Positions 10,576 through 19,041 of a DNA stretch of 64,000 nucleotides are shown here, piece after piece. Where the stretch lies: the NCBI RefSeq assembly GCF_001552215.1, contig NZ_BCQT01000023.1:168527-232526 (forward strand), in the 5' to 3' direction. The first letter of the stretch is position 1. The number at the start of each line of letters is the position of its first letter. Made by a program: the position numbers and the translations under genes. A model generated the notes under the pieces. It saw nothing but the letters and a program-made list of their open reading frames with translations, was not told the origin of the DNA and searched no databases. Origin of the DNA: Actinomadura macra NBRC 14102 (lineage in GTDB: Bacteria > Actinomycetota > Actinomycetes > Streptosporangiales > Streptosporangiaceae).

Positions 10576-12399
10576 TCAGCCGCCAGACCTCACTGGCGCA
10601 GGGCTCGGGCCAGAAGAAATGGGGGAAGCCGGTGTGTCCGAAGTCGGAGTGGCGCCCGAGGAGGGCAGCGGATCCGGCCCGGCTCCAGATGGTGGCGGCC
10701 CCGAGGAGGCAGTGGGCTCAGACCGTGGAGGTCCCTGCGAGACCGGCGGTTTCGGCTCGGAGGAAGAAGACGGGCCGCCTGGCCTTTCAGAGTCCGGCGG
10801 AGGCGAAGGCACTCCGGGCTCCGAACCTGTGGGGGTCGGTGTCGGAGAAGGTTCGGGTCCTGGGCCCGGAACAGCTGGACGCCAGGTGATGTGCACTTGG
10901 ATCCCGCCGGGCTGGAATGTAATGCCGCCCTCCCCACGCGACCTTGCGTCTCGCACGGCGTGCACAGTGACGGTTGTCACCCGCCCTGGCTGAAGATGCC
11001 CTGACGACTGGCTCGTCCGTATCCGACCCCAGAGCGTGGCGTGCCAGGTGATCGGTCCGCCCTCTGCACGCAGTTCTATCGAGCCGTCCGAACCACCTGC
11101 CAGGTCGAGGAAGAGCGGTGTGACATCGAGCAGATGCTGCGGACCAGGCGTCTTGTCGCTCTTCCCTCCGCCCGCCGGTGTTGTGGTCTTCAACGGCGTG
11201 GGATGAGCGATCGATGGTGCGGATGACATGCGTGAACCGAGAGGGAAGGTAGCCGACACGGGAGCGGCGTCCATAGTCCCGTCCTCGTCCGGCTTGGCCT
11301 GGGGAGGGTCATCGTCCGCCGGCTCCTGAGGGACACCAGGTATGGCTGTGGGACGACGTCCTGTGGCGGTGCTCACAGGGCCGGTATCCCACCCCATCAG
11401 GCGGAGGAGCCCGTGCACCGAGGCGAAGACCCCACCGACAAGGAGCGCGACCAACGCGAGCACCGTGATCAACCTGGCGGCTTGGCCCCCCACATCGCTC
11501 CGGTACGGCGCCTTGCGCGTCCTGCGAAAGCGGCCAAACCACAAGGGACCGCGCCTGGGGCGTGACGAATCAAGTGCGGCGGCATTGTGCTTAGCCTGAA
11601 CCGGAAACCCGTTCGGCGTGAACTCAGCGACTCGGGTGCCAACGAAAAGCCGATAACCGATCAGTTCGGGATCTAGAAAGCAACTCATGACACGGAGCCG
11701 CAACTCGGGCGGAAGATCCGCAGCTGGCAGCAATCCATAGACCTTGGCAGCGGACACGGTACGTGGACGGAATGCTCCGCATGTCACGCACTCTTGCGCG
11801 TGGCTGAGCAGCCGACCGCTGAGATCCGGAGCGGATTCGCCCTGCCTCTCACGCAGAAGCAGAGCTCGTTCTGCACAACCGTATGGTCCTTGGTTCGCGA
11901 GGATCTCCGCCGTCAGCGCCTCCTCCAGCTCCTCGTGCGCGCGGTCGAGCGAGGCTTGCGCGTCCTTGACCGGCAGGTCGAAAACGGCCGCCAGATCGGG
12001 GACCGACAGCTGGTGGCGGACCCGCAACTCCAGGATCTCCCGCGTCAGCAACGGGAGCGCCAGGACGGCCTGCCATGCCATGATGCGCTGGTCAACGTCT
12101 TCCTGATCATGACTTGCGACCGGAACATCGGGCGGTCGGCTCCGGGTGGGCAGCCGGCGCGCACACTCCAGCCTCGTGATGGCGTACAGCCATGGCCCGA
12201 ACCGATCCGGCTCCCGAAGCCGATCAATGTGCGCCTCCGCGACCACGAACGTGTCGCGCAGCGCGACCTGGGCCGCGTCACGATCGCGCAGCTGGAACCA
12301 GCAGTAGGCGTAGAGCCGGTCGGCATACGCGTTGTACACCGCGGTCAGGGCGTCCGGATCACGCGCGCGTAGCGCATCGACCAGAAGATGGTCGTCCAT
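10576..12399 (-). CDS. ECF sigma factor fused to ZAS-like motif, membrane helix and secreted domain
   Basis: The N-terminus is an ECF sigma factor: region 2 about 17-85, region 4 about 105-162 with LPLLTREILELRVRHQLSVP. It continues into an anti-sigma-like zinc motif, C175...H200-x3-C204-x2-C207, a single membrane helix (about 309-331) and an extracytoplasmic part. The latter has one predicted beta-sandwich (about 430-515) resembling BACON-type domains, then about 90 residues of Pro/Ser/Gly tail. This suggests a sigma factor tethered to the membrane with its own inhibitor and sensor. No SD is visible; TACCTT ends 7 nt before the ATG, consistent with a leaderless mRNA. A dyad overlaps this box. 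Release mechanism is unknown. Confidence 0.82.
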   Translation of the reverse strand: MDDHLLVDALRARDPDALTAVYNAYADRLYAYCWFQLRDRDAAQVALRDTFVVAEAHIDRLREPDRFGPWLYAITRLECARRLPTRSRPPDVPVASHDQEDVDQRIMAWQAVLALPLLTREILELRVRHQLSVPDLAAVFDLPVKDAQASLDRAHEELEEALTAEILANQGPYGCAERALLLRERQGESAPDLSGRLLSHAQECVTCGAFRPRTVSAAKVYGLLPAADLPPELRLRVMSCFLDPELIGYRLFVGTRVAEFTPNGFPVQAKHNAAALDSSRPRRGPLWFGRFRRTRKAPYRSDVGGQAARLITVLALVALLVGGVFASVHGLLRLMGWDTGPVSTATGRRPTAIPGVPQEPADDDPPQAKPDEDGTMDAAPVSATFPLGSRMSSAPSIAHPTPLKTTTPAGGGKSDKTPGPQHLLDVTPLFLDLAGGSDGSIELRAEGGPITWHATLWGRIRTSQSSGHLQPGRVTTVTVHAVRDARSRGEGGITFQPGGIQVHITWRPAVPGPGPEPSPTPTPTGSEPGVPSPPPDSERPGGPSSSSEPKPPVSQGPPRSEPTASSGPPPSGAGPDPLPSSGATPTSDTPASPISSGPSPAPVRSGG

Positions 12400-12406
12400 G
12401 CTAGAA

Positions 12407-12434
12407 AAGGTAAAGGCTCAGGGAGCCTTTTACC
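12407..12434 (-). promoter_or_regulatory. Leaderless -10 box and overlapping dyad of the sigma-fusion gene
   Basis: On the minus strand TACCTT (12407-12412) sits 7 nt before the start codon. An interrupted 11-bp dyad, arms 12409-12419 and 12423-12434 with one unpaired A, covers the box and the spacer. It could be an operator or a 5' RNA hairpin. Confidence 0.45.
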
Positions 12435-12553
12435 GGCAAATGCAAGAGATCCGATGGATCAATGAGATGTCATTCTTGCCGGTTACGCGATAAAGTTCCG
12501 GAGTGCGACTTTTGCCACATGAGGGCAATCTGTCCTATCTTGTCGGATCGGTC

Positions 12554-13369
12554 TCACTCCACGATCAGCATTTCCATCATCGGACGCAGCAACCGTTCAG
12601 CGGCCGCGGCGATCGTGGTGACCTGCGCACTGGTAAGGATCACTGGCCGTCCGGCAAGGGCACGCGGCACCGCCCGCGCTCGGCAGAAGAACACCCCGCT
12701 CTGCCGGAAGCCGTCCCGCCTCACCCTCGCCCCATGCACGACGACCACCGGCTGGACTTGCACCTTGCCGTCCAACTCCCCAGCGAGCAGTTCGGCGACC
12801 GCGCTGGCCGCACCTTTGGCGGCGCGCATGACGTCATCGACGGACCGCGTTCCCGCCCGCAGCCGTGAATCCTCCACACGCAGCAGCGCCCCCCATCGAA
12901 ACCGTCTGCTGGCAACCGCGTAGACACCCGTCAGCCCGATCACAAGGTGATCAAGGTTGGCCGAACTCCCCGGCAGTGCCCGATCGTGCAAGACGTGATA
13001 CCCCGCTGGATCCAGCCTGGCCAGTCGCCGCCCAGTACGACGTTCAGCCCTCGCACCCCGACGCCAGTTCGTCGTAGGCCCAGGCCGAATCCGCATGAAC
13101 ACCGCATGCCCGAGAAAGACCAGGAGGGCGACAGCGGGCCCCGCCCACCAGACGCTCACCCCCGCGGCGACCACACCGGCGCTGCACGCCAGTACTCCCC
13201 GCACTGCGCGGCGTTCCCAACGGTGCTCGGCAGCCAGCTTGCGATACCGGAACAGCGCCGAGGCTCCGGCACGGGACACGCCGACACCGCTGCTTCGCAC
13301 GTGAACGCCCTTCCGCCCGCCCCGAAGCCGCTTCCGGAGGCACAAGCGTCCGTCAGGCCACCGGCTCAT
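12554..13369 (-). CDS. NERD-domain membrane protein
   Basis: A basic N-terminus precedes two close hydrophobic segments (about 55-95), then a nuclease-related NERD domain (about 100-215). The family's core is visible in YHVLHDRALPGSSANLDHLV followed by IGLTGVYAV. The Asp of the PD-(D/E)xK-like core is kept (in NLDHLV), but the usual D-x-K after GVFVI is replaced by ASRRFRWG, so catalysis is doubtful. ATG 13369 has GAAGG 6 nt upstream. Divergent from the MerR gene across 89 bp containing a perfect dyad. Role unknown. Confidence 0.75.
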   Translation of the reverse strand: MSRWPDGRLCLRKRLRGGRKGVHVRSSGVGVSRAGASALFRYRKLAAEHRWERRAVRGVLACSAGVVAAGVSVWWAGPAVALLVFLGHAVFMRIRPGPTTNWRRGARAERRTGRRLARLDPAGYHVLHDRALPGSSANLDHLVIGLTGVYAVASRRFRWGALLRVEDSRLRAGTRSVDDVMRAAKGAASAVAELLAGELDGKVQVQPVVVVHGARVRRDGFRQSGVFFCRARAVPRALAGRPVILTSAQVTTIAAAAERLLRPMMEMLIVE

Positions 13370-13423
13370 TCAAGACCTTCGGCGTCTTTGCTGCTTTTCG
13401 CCGCGAACAAGACATCTCAAATT

Positions 13424-13448
13424 TGACACTGTCATCGTGACAGTGTCA
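13424..13448 (+). promoter_or_regulatory. 25-bp perfect dyad operator at the MerR promoter
   Basis: Arms of 11 bp (13424-13434 and 13438-13448) flank TCG. A consensus -35 TTGACA (13423-13428) overlaps the left arm, and CACCAT (13447-13452) lies 18 bp away and 6 nt before the MerR start, a plausible leaderless -10. The dyad fills the spacer, the classic MerR-family position. Confidence 0.65.
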
Positions 13449-13458
13449 CCATGGCTTC

Positions 13459-14349
13459 ATGGACGGCACCTGGACGATCAGCGAACTGGCGGACCGCGCC
13501 GCCGCGGCACTCGCCGCGAGCGAGTCCGCGCAGGTCAGCGGCCGGGTGCGGGACATGCCCAACGAACGGCTCATCCGGTGGTACACCACGATCGGCCTCG
13601 TCGACCCGCCGCTGGGGCGCCGCGGCCGCACCGCGCTCTACGGTTCGCGTCACCTCCTTCAGCTCGTCGCGGTGAAGCGACGCCAGGCCATGGGTCGCAC
13701 GATCGCCGAGATCCAGCTGGAGCTGGCCGCCGCCACCGACGCGAGACTCGAACAGATCGCTGCCCTTCCCGCCGATGCCGGCGTCCCGGAAGAGCCTCGA
13801 CACCCAGTCGCCGCGGACGGTTCCCACGTCTCCGAGAGCGGCCCTGCCGGACCACTGCTTCCCTCCGCCGAACCCGCCCAGAGTTCGACGATCAACGTCA
13901 ACGAAGCACCGGATGCCGCCCGTGGACAGACTCCAGGCACGGCAGAAGCAGGAGACCTCGCAGGTAGTTCAGGAGGCTCAAGCCCGGATGCGCGCGGCCG
14001 AGCACGTTTCTGGAGCGTCCGTCCTGATGTCTCCTATGGGCGCGCCGCCGCGTCCGTCGACTACGGAACCTCCCCGCCGGGGGTCGTCCAAGGTGTCCGG
14101 CTGACGCCTGGCCTGACGCTACTTCTGGACGTCCCCGCACTGAGCGGCGACGACGTCGCCGCAATCCAAGCCGCCGCCCGGCCCTTGCTCGACGAGCTGC
14201 GCCGGCGGGGTCTCGTCTCACCAAGCCCAGAGCCATCTCGCGCGGAGCCATCTCCCACAGAGGCGCCCCCCGAAACGCCACTCCCCCCACAGCCATCCCC
14301 TGAAGAGCCCGTGCCCCTGCCCGTCGATCCTCCCCGGAGGCCACAGTGA
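13459..14349 (+). CDS. MerR-family regulator coupled to a VIT/VWA gene
   Basis: DNA-binding regulator. The MerR winged helix covers about residues 5-95: TISELADRAAAAL then LIRWYTTIGLVDPP, LYGSRHLLQLVAVKRRQAMG and TIAEIQLEL. A disordered Pro/Ser/Ala linker follows. A second small domain (about 190-250, GVRLTPGLTLLLDVPALSGD) has no recognised ligand site, then comes a Pro/Glu-rich tail. It lacks the Cys ligands of metal-sensing MerR proteins. The 3' end overlaps the VIT/VWA start by 4 bp (GTGA), so the two are translationally coupled. The dyad over its promoter suggests autoregulation. Confidence 0.85.
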   Translation: MDGTWTISELADRAAAALAASESAQVSGRVRDMPNERLIRWYTTIGLVDPPLGRRGRTALYGSRHLLQLVAVKRRQAMGRTIAEIQLELAAATDARLEQIAALPADAGVPEEPRHPVAADGSHVSESGPAGPLLPSAEPAQSSTINVNEAPDAARGQTPGTAEAGDLAGSSGGSSPDARGRARFWSVRPDVSYGRAAASVDYGTSPPGVVQGVRLTPGLTLLLDVPALSGDDVAAIQAAARPLLDELRRRGLVSPSPEPSRAEPSPTEAPPETPLPPQPSPEEPVPLPVDPPRRPQ

Positions 14350-16910
14350 CCGTGCGCATCCTGCCGTTGCCCGAAACCGCGACGCCTCCGACCCCGGATC
14401 GCGGCCTCGGTGCGCTGACCACCGACAAAGGCAACCTGCCGCTCGACTCTGTCGATGTCCACGCCTCGATCACAGGGCTGGCCGCCGGCATCGACGTCGT
14501 CCAGGGATTCCGCAACCCCTTCGACATGCCGCTGGAAGCGACCTACGTCTTCCCCCTTCCCGACCGCGCCGCCGTCACGGCACTGCGCATGGAAGCAGCA
14601 GACCGTGTGGTCGAGGGAACATTGAAGGAGCGCGGACAGGCCCGGCAGGACTACGACGCCGCCATAGCGGCGGGCCAGCGGGCGGCTATCGCCGAAGAAG
14701 ACCGTCCGGATGTCTTCACCATGCGGGTGGGCAACATCCTGCCGGGCGAGCGGGTGACGATCCGGCTCACGCTCAACCAGCCCCTGTCCTATGAGAACAA
14801 CGAGTCGGGCTCCACCGCGACGTTCCGCTTCCCGCTGGTCGTAGCCCCCCGCTACATCCCCGGAACACCCCTGGAGGACGAGCGCGCGGGCAGCGGAGTG
14901 GCGGACGACACCGACGCGGTGCCCGACGCCTCACGGATCAGCCCACCCGTCCTCCTGCCCGGCTTCCCCAATCCCGTCCGGTTGGCCATCACCGCCGACG
15001 TCGATCCGTCCGGCCTGCCCCTCACCGAGATCCGTTCCGCGCTGCACGTGATCACAGAGGAGAGTGACGGCCAGCGCACCCGCCTGCGAGTCCAGCCGGG
15101 GGAGCGCCTGAACCGCGACTTCATCCTGCGTCTCGGCTACGCGGCGCGCGAGAGCGCGTCCCTGTCGCTGATCGCGGACGAGTCCGGTGAGGAGGGAACG
15201 TTCACCCTGACCGTCCTGCCGTCCGGTGAATCCCGGCCGAGGCCGCGCGACGTGGTGCTCATCCTCGACCGGTCCGGCAGCATGCAGGGCTGGAAGATGG
15301 TCGCGGCCCGCCGGGCCGCCGCCCGGATCATCGACACCCTCCGCAACGAGGACGGATTCGCCGTCCTGTCGTTCGACACTGTCATCGAGCGTCCTGGCGA
15401 CCTGACCTCCGGGCTGGCGGACGGTACCGACCGCAACCGGTTCCGCGCCGTCGAGCACCTGGCGACGCTGAGCGCGCGCGGCGGCACGGAGATGCTCGCC
15501 CCGCTCGACGAGGCCTGTACCCTTCTCGCCGACTCCACCCGCGACCGGGTCCTCGTCCTCATCACCGACGGCCAGATCGGAAACGAAGACCAGATCCTCG
15601 CCCGCTTGGAGCCACGCCTGCACGGCGTCCGCGTCCATACGGTCGGTATCGACAGAGCGGTGAACGCAGGCTTCCTGAACCGGCTCGCCACCATCGGTCA
15701 GGGCGTCTGCCAGCTCGTCGAATCCGAAGACCGCCTCGACGAGGCGATGGAGCGCATTCACCATCAGATCGGCGCACCGATCGCCACCGGCCTCACCTTG
15801 CGCCCCACCGGCCTGGAGGTCGTCCCTGATTCAGTCACCCCGCGGCGCCTGGGAGCGCTCTTCCCCGGCGTTCCCCTAGTGATCGCAGGCCGGTTCAGGG
15901 GCGCGCCCTCTGGTGCGGTGTCCGTCCAGGGCACCGCAGCCGACGACACGAGCTGGGAACACCATGCCACCGGTGTCACCTCCAGCGACCGCGCCGCCGT
16001 GTCGATCTGGGCCCGCGCACACCTGCGCGATCTGGAAGATCACTACACGGTCGATGGCTCTGATGATCTCGAACGCCGCATCGTGGAGACGTCTCTCAGA
16101 TTCGGCGTCCTGTGCCGCTTCACCGCCTTCGTAGCCGTCGACAGCCGGGTGGCAACGGAGAGCGGCACGCTCCACCAGGCAGTCCAGCCGGTGGAGATGC
16201 CCGACGGATGGAGCGCCCCGCCGGCCCCTCGGGTCGTGCACGCGGCGTTCATGGCTCCGATGGACGCACCTGTCCCGCCACCCGCCATGGCCTACGGTGC
16301 ACCAGCGCCGGGTAGTCCCCCACCGGCCGGCGGCTCTTCCAAGCCCCCCAGCAGCCCCCCTCGCCGAGGCTCGGCCCGCTCAACTGCGGGCGCTTACGGG
16401 ATGCCTCCACAGGCGTTGCCCAACCCGCCGGCACCAGCCCCGCAAACCACCATGCACAACGCATCCAGCCACGACGCTTCCACGCACGATGCGGCCGTAC
16501 CGGAGACCTCCGCGTCGACGACGCCGGAAGGAGGACACTCACACGAGCCGCCCGCGACCGACACTCCCGCGAGGAAACGGGCGCCGGAGTCCGCAAGCCG
16601 AGCTCGCACCCCGTTCCTCCAGGAGCTTTCCGCAGAGCTGGATCGGCTCCACGGCATTCCCGACGCTCACGACCAGCGACTCGACCACCTGGTGACAGAG
16701 CTCCTCCCGCTCCTTGACTCGCTGATCCAACGGATGGAGGCCGGTCGGCCGAACACCACAGCTCTCACGGCCCTCCGTGACGATCTCCGCCTACTCGATG
16801 CCATGTCCGATCGGCCACGGGTGAACGAACTATGGACCCGTGCACTCCAGACCCTTGCTGACCTCACCAAACAGTCCACCCGCCGCCCCTTCTGGAAACG
16901 CCGCAAGTAG
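14346..16910 (+). CDS. VIT and von Willebrand factor A domain protein
   Basis: Large 854-aa protein resembling inter-alpha-trypsin-inhibitor heavy chains. A VIT domain (about 25-155, with YVFPLPDRAAVTALRME and GERVTIRLTLNQPL) is followed by a VWA domain (about 300-470) whose MIDAS reads D308-R-S310-G-S312, with the later Thr in RGGTEML and Asp in ITDGQ. A Pro/Ser linker (about 635-745) leads to a helical C-terminal region (about 755-850). No signal peptide or membrane segment is seen, so it is probably cytosolic and may be a metal-dependent protein-binding partner. Translationally coupled to the MerR gene; function unknown. Confidence 0.88.
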   Translation: MTVRILPLPETATPPTPDRGLGALTTDKGNLPLDSVDVHASITGLAAGIDVVQGFRNPFDMPLEATYVFPLPDRAAVTALRMEAADRVVEGTLKERGQARQDYDAAIAAGQRAAIAEEDRPDVFTMRVGNILPGERVTIRLTLNQPLSYENNESGSTATFRFPLVVAPRYIPGTPLEDERAGSGVADDTDAVPDASRISPPVLLPGFPNPVRLAITADVDPSGLPLTEIRSALHVITEESDGQRTRLRVQPGERLNRDFILRLGYAARESASLSLIADESGEEGTFTLTVLPSGESRPRPRDVVLILDRSGSMQGWKMVAARRAAARIIDTLRNEDGFAVLSFDTVIERPGDLTSGLADGTDRNRFRAVEHLATLSARGGTEMLAPLDEACTLLADSTRDRVLVLITDGQIGNEDQILARLEPRLHGVRVHTVGIDRAVNAGFLNRLATIGQGVCQLVESEDRLDEAMERIHHQIGAPIATGLTLRPTGLEVVPDSVTPRRLGALFPGVPLVIAGRFRGAPSGAVSVQGTAADDTSWEHHATGVTSSDRAAVSIWARAHLRDLEDHYTVDGSDDLERRIVETSLRFGVLCRFTAFVAVDSRVATESGTLHQAVQPVEMPDGWSAPPAPRVVHAAFMAPMDAPVPPPAMAYGAPAPGSPPPAGGSSKPPSSPPRRGSARSTAGAYGMPPQALPNPPAPAPQTTMHNASSHDASTHDAAVPETSASTTPEGGHSHEPPATDTPARKRAPESASRARTPFLQELSAELDRLHGIPDAHDQRLDHLVTELLPLLDSLIQRMEAGRPNTTALTALRDDLRLLDAMSDRPRVNELWTRALQTLADLTKQSTRRPFWKRRK

Positions 16911-17048
16911 CAGGTCATGACTACGGGGCCCGCGATTCACAAGCCGATCCCTCGCGCAGACCAACAGGACCCCAGAGCGAACCGTGCCCAGACTGGCCCG
17001 ACCACCGCCGAACAGCGGGAAGAGAAGAGGTAGAAGTGGGCATACGCC

Positions 17049-17079
17049 GGGGGCGCCTTCCCGGCTGGAAGGCGCCCCC
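17049..17079. terminator. Bidirectional hairpin between VIT/VWA and MFS genes
   Basis: A perfect 13-bp GC-rich stem (17049-17061 with 17067-17079) and 5-nt loop lie 19 bp from the MFS stop, between convergent genes. No long U tract is present on either strand. Confidence 0.65.
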
Positions 17080-17097
17080 GTGACTGCCGGTATTCGA

Positions 17098-18546
17098 TCA
17101 GACGAGAGCCGAACGGGTGCGGCGGAGCAGCGGGATCAGGTTCAGCACCAGACCCACGACCGCGACGCCGCTGACGAGGTTGACACCCGGGTGGAACTCC
17201 CCGAAGTCACCACCCCCGCCGTGCGCCCCCCCGGCGACCAGCGCGGTCACCACGGCCAGCACCAGGGCGGCACCGACCTGGCCCGACGTCTGGACGAGAC
17301 CGGAGGCCAGGCCCTGCTCCGAGTCGTCGATGCCGTCGGTGGCCTGGGCCATGATCGAACTGAATCCGAACGCGAACCCGCCGCCCAGCAAGAGCATCGT
17401 GGGCAGGACGGTGAACGCGTAGTGGGGCGTGTCACCGGCGGTCGCGAGGAACCACACGTAGCCGAGGCTGAGCGACAGCATCGAGCTGAAGATCAGCGGC
17501 GCCGTCCCGTACCGGTCGATGAGGCGACCGACGAACGGGGATCCGAAGGCCACGAGCAGTCCGGCGGGCAGCAGCGCCATGGCCATCTTCAACGGCGACC
17601 AGTGGAGGACGTCCTGCAGGTAGAGGGTCATCATGAACTGGAAGCTCAGGTACGAGCCGAAGAGCGCGACGATGCTCAGGTTGGCGCGGACGATCGTGCC
17701 GATCCGCAGGATGCCGAGGCGGATCAGAGGGTGGCGCACCTTGTTCTCGGTGATGACGAAGCCGATCAGCAGGGCCGCCGCCAGCGCGACCGAGCCGAGT
17801 GTGACCGGGTCGAGCCAGCCCCGATCCGGTGCGGAGACAACGGTGTAGACGGCGAGGAGCATCCCTCCGGTGAGGGTGATAGCGCCGACGAGGTCATGCC
17901 CACCCTCCGCCGCCGGCTTGTCACGCGGGATGAGGGCGATACCGGCGACAAGCGCGATCAGTGCGAGCGGTACGGGGGTCAGGAACGTCCAACGCCACCC
18001 GAAGCTCGTCAGCAGCCCGCCGAGGATCAGCCCGGACGAGTAGCCACTGGCGCCGAAAACCGAGAAGACCGACAGCGCCCTGTTGCGCGCGGGCCCCTCA
18101 TGGAAGCTGGTGGTCAGGATGGACAGGGCGGTCGGCGCGGTGAACGCGGCCGCGAGGCCCTTCACAAAACGGGTGACGATGAGAAGCGTGCCGTCATTGA
18201 CCAGGCCACCCACAAGCGACGCGACGGCGAACACGGCCAGCGCGGCGAGGAAGACCCGGCGACGTCCGAGCAGGTCGGCGGTACGACCGCCCAACAGAAG
18301 CAACCCGCCGTAACCCAGCACGTAACCGTTCACGATCCACTGAAGCGAGGTCGTCGACAGGCCGAGCTCGGCTCCGATCGAGGGCAGCGCGACGCCCACC
18401 ATGGAGACATCGAGTCCGTCGAGGAACAGGACGGCGCAGAGCACCGCGAGGACCCCCCACAGCCGGGGAGTCCAGGTCTGTTCGGCCGGCGCGCCGGTTG
18501 CCGGCGCGCGGACAGCGGAGGCAGGTGAGGTGTCAGTGATAGTCAC
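17098..18546 (-). CDS. MFS drug transporter, DHA2-like, under MarR control
   Basis: Proton-driven multidrug efflux candidate in the cytoplasmic membrane. About fourteen hydrophobic segments are visible. The motif A loop GGRTADLLGRRRV follows helix 2, and LDVSMVGVALPSIGAELGLS is typical of DHA2 pumps. GTG 18546 is preferred: TACTGT ends 8 nt upstream, fitting a leaderless start, and all operator dyads then lie upstream. An alternative GTG at 18588 has GAGGA 6 nt upstream and would add 14 residues with an operator dyad inside the coding sequence. Divergent from a MarR regulator. Confidence 0.88.
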   Translation of the reverse strand: MTITDTSPASAVRAPATGAPAEQTWTPRLWGVLAVLCAVLFLDGLDVSMVGVALPSIGAELGLSTTSLQWIVNGYVLGYGGLLLLGGRTADLLGRRRVFLAALAVFAVASLVGGLVNDGTLLIVTRFVKGLAAAFTAPTALSILTTSFHEGPARNRALSVFSVFGASGYSSGLILGGLLTSFGWRWTFLTPVPLALIALVAGIALIPRDKPAAEGGHDLVGAITLTGGMLLAVYTVVSAPDRGWLDPVTLGSVALAAALLIGFVITENKVRHPLIRLGILRIGTIVRANLSIVALFGSYLSFQFMMTLYLQDVLHWSPLKMAMALLPAGLLVAFGSPFVGRLIDRYGTAPLIFSSMLSLSLGYVWFLATAGDTPHYAFTVLPTMLLLGGGFAFGFSSIMAQATDGIDDSEQGLASGLVQTSGQVGAALVLAVVTALVAGGAHGGGGDFGEFHPGVNLVSGVAVVGLVLNLIPLLRRTRSALV

Positions 18547-18561
18547 GTCGAAGGACAGTAC

Positions 18562-18633
18562 ATGCACATGCATCAAATGTCTACGCACTAGATTCCTCAG
18601 AATTTAATGCGAGTGCATCTGATGCGCGCGCAT
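18562..18633. promoter_or_regulatory. Three ATGC-N4-GCAT dyads between MFS and marR
   Basis: Twelve-bp dyads occur at 18562-18573, 18607-18618 and 18622-18633. The last two join into a near-palindromic 27-bp block. The first abuts the predicted MFS -10 (18555-18560). The pair precedes the marR -10 TAAGAT (18636-18641). Their placement at both promoters fits binding of the adjacent MarR dimer as repressor of itself and the pump. Confidence 0.7.
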
Positions 18634-18648
18634 GCTAAGATGCGCGGC

Positions 18649-19041
18649 ATGGAGTCGAACGCTGCTCTGGTCGGCCGGTGGCGGTCGCTGCTGACCTGCT
18701 ACAACACCATCGCGTGCGATCTCGATCGCACGCTGCACGATGCCCATGGCCTGACCATGAGCGAGTTCGAGGCGCTCGACCGGCTTGTCGAGTCCGACTG
18801 TGAGAAGCGCCGCATGCAGGAGCTAGCGGCGGCCATGTACCTCAGCCAGAGCGCCCTCTCCCGCACGGTGGCCCGCTTGGAGAAGAACGGCCTCGTCCAG
18901 CGCGGCCTCTGCGAGTCGGACCGACGCGGCGTCTTCGTGGAGGTCACCGAGGCCGGCCGCCGGTGTCACGCCCAGGCCAGCAAGACGCACCTGGACATCC
19001 TCGCCAAGCACCTTTCGCCCGTCCCGCAAGCGGTCGCCTGA
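18649..19041 (+). CDS. MarR-family regulator
   Basis: Dimeric winged-helix regulator, 130 aa. The recognition region reads LAAAMYLSQSALSRTVARLE, followed by the wing around GLCESDRRGVFVEVTEAGRR. The protein carries several cysteines (in TCYNTIACD, DCEKRR and GLCESD), so redox sensing is possible but unproven. ATG 18649 is chosen because TAAGAT lies exactly 7 nt upstream, a leaderless pattern; the ATG at 18607 lies inside an operator dyad. Divergent from the MFS pump, its likely target. Confidence 0.87.
   Translation: MESNAALVGRWRSLLTCYNTIACDLDRTLHDAHGLTMSEFEALDRLVESDCEKRRMQELAAAMYLSQSALSRTVARLEKNGLVQRGLCESDRRGVFVEVTEAGRRCHAQASKTHLDILAKHLSPVPQAVA

Noticed and set aside
15375..15387. 13-nt match inside the VIT/VWA gene to the MerR operator half-site
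   Set aside because: Only half a dyad, inside conserved coding sequence (FDTVIE); likely coincidence.
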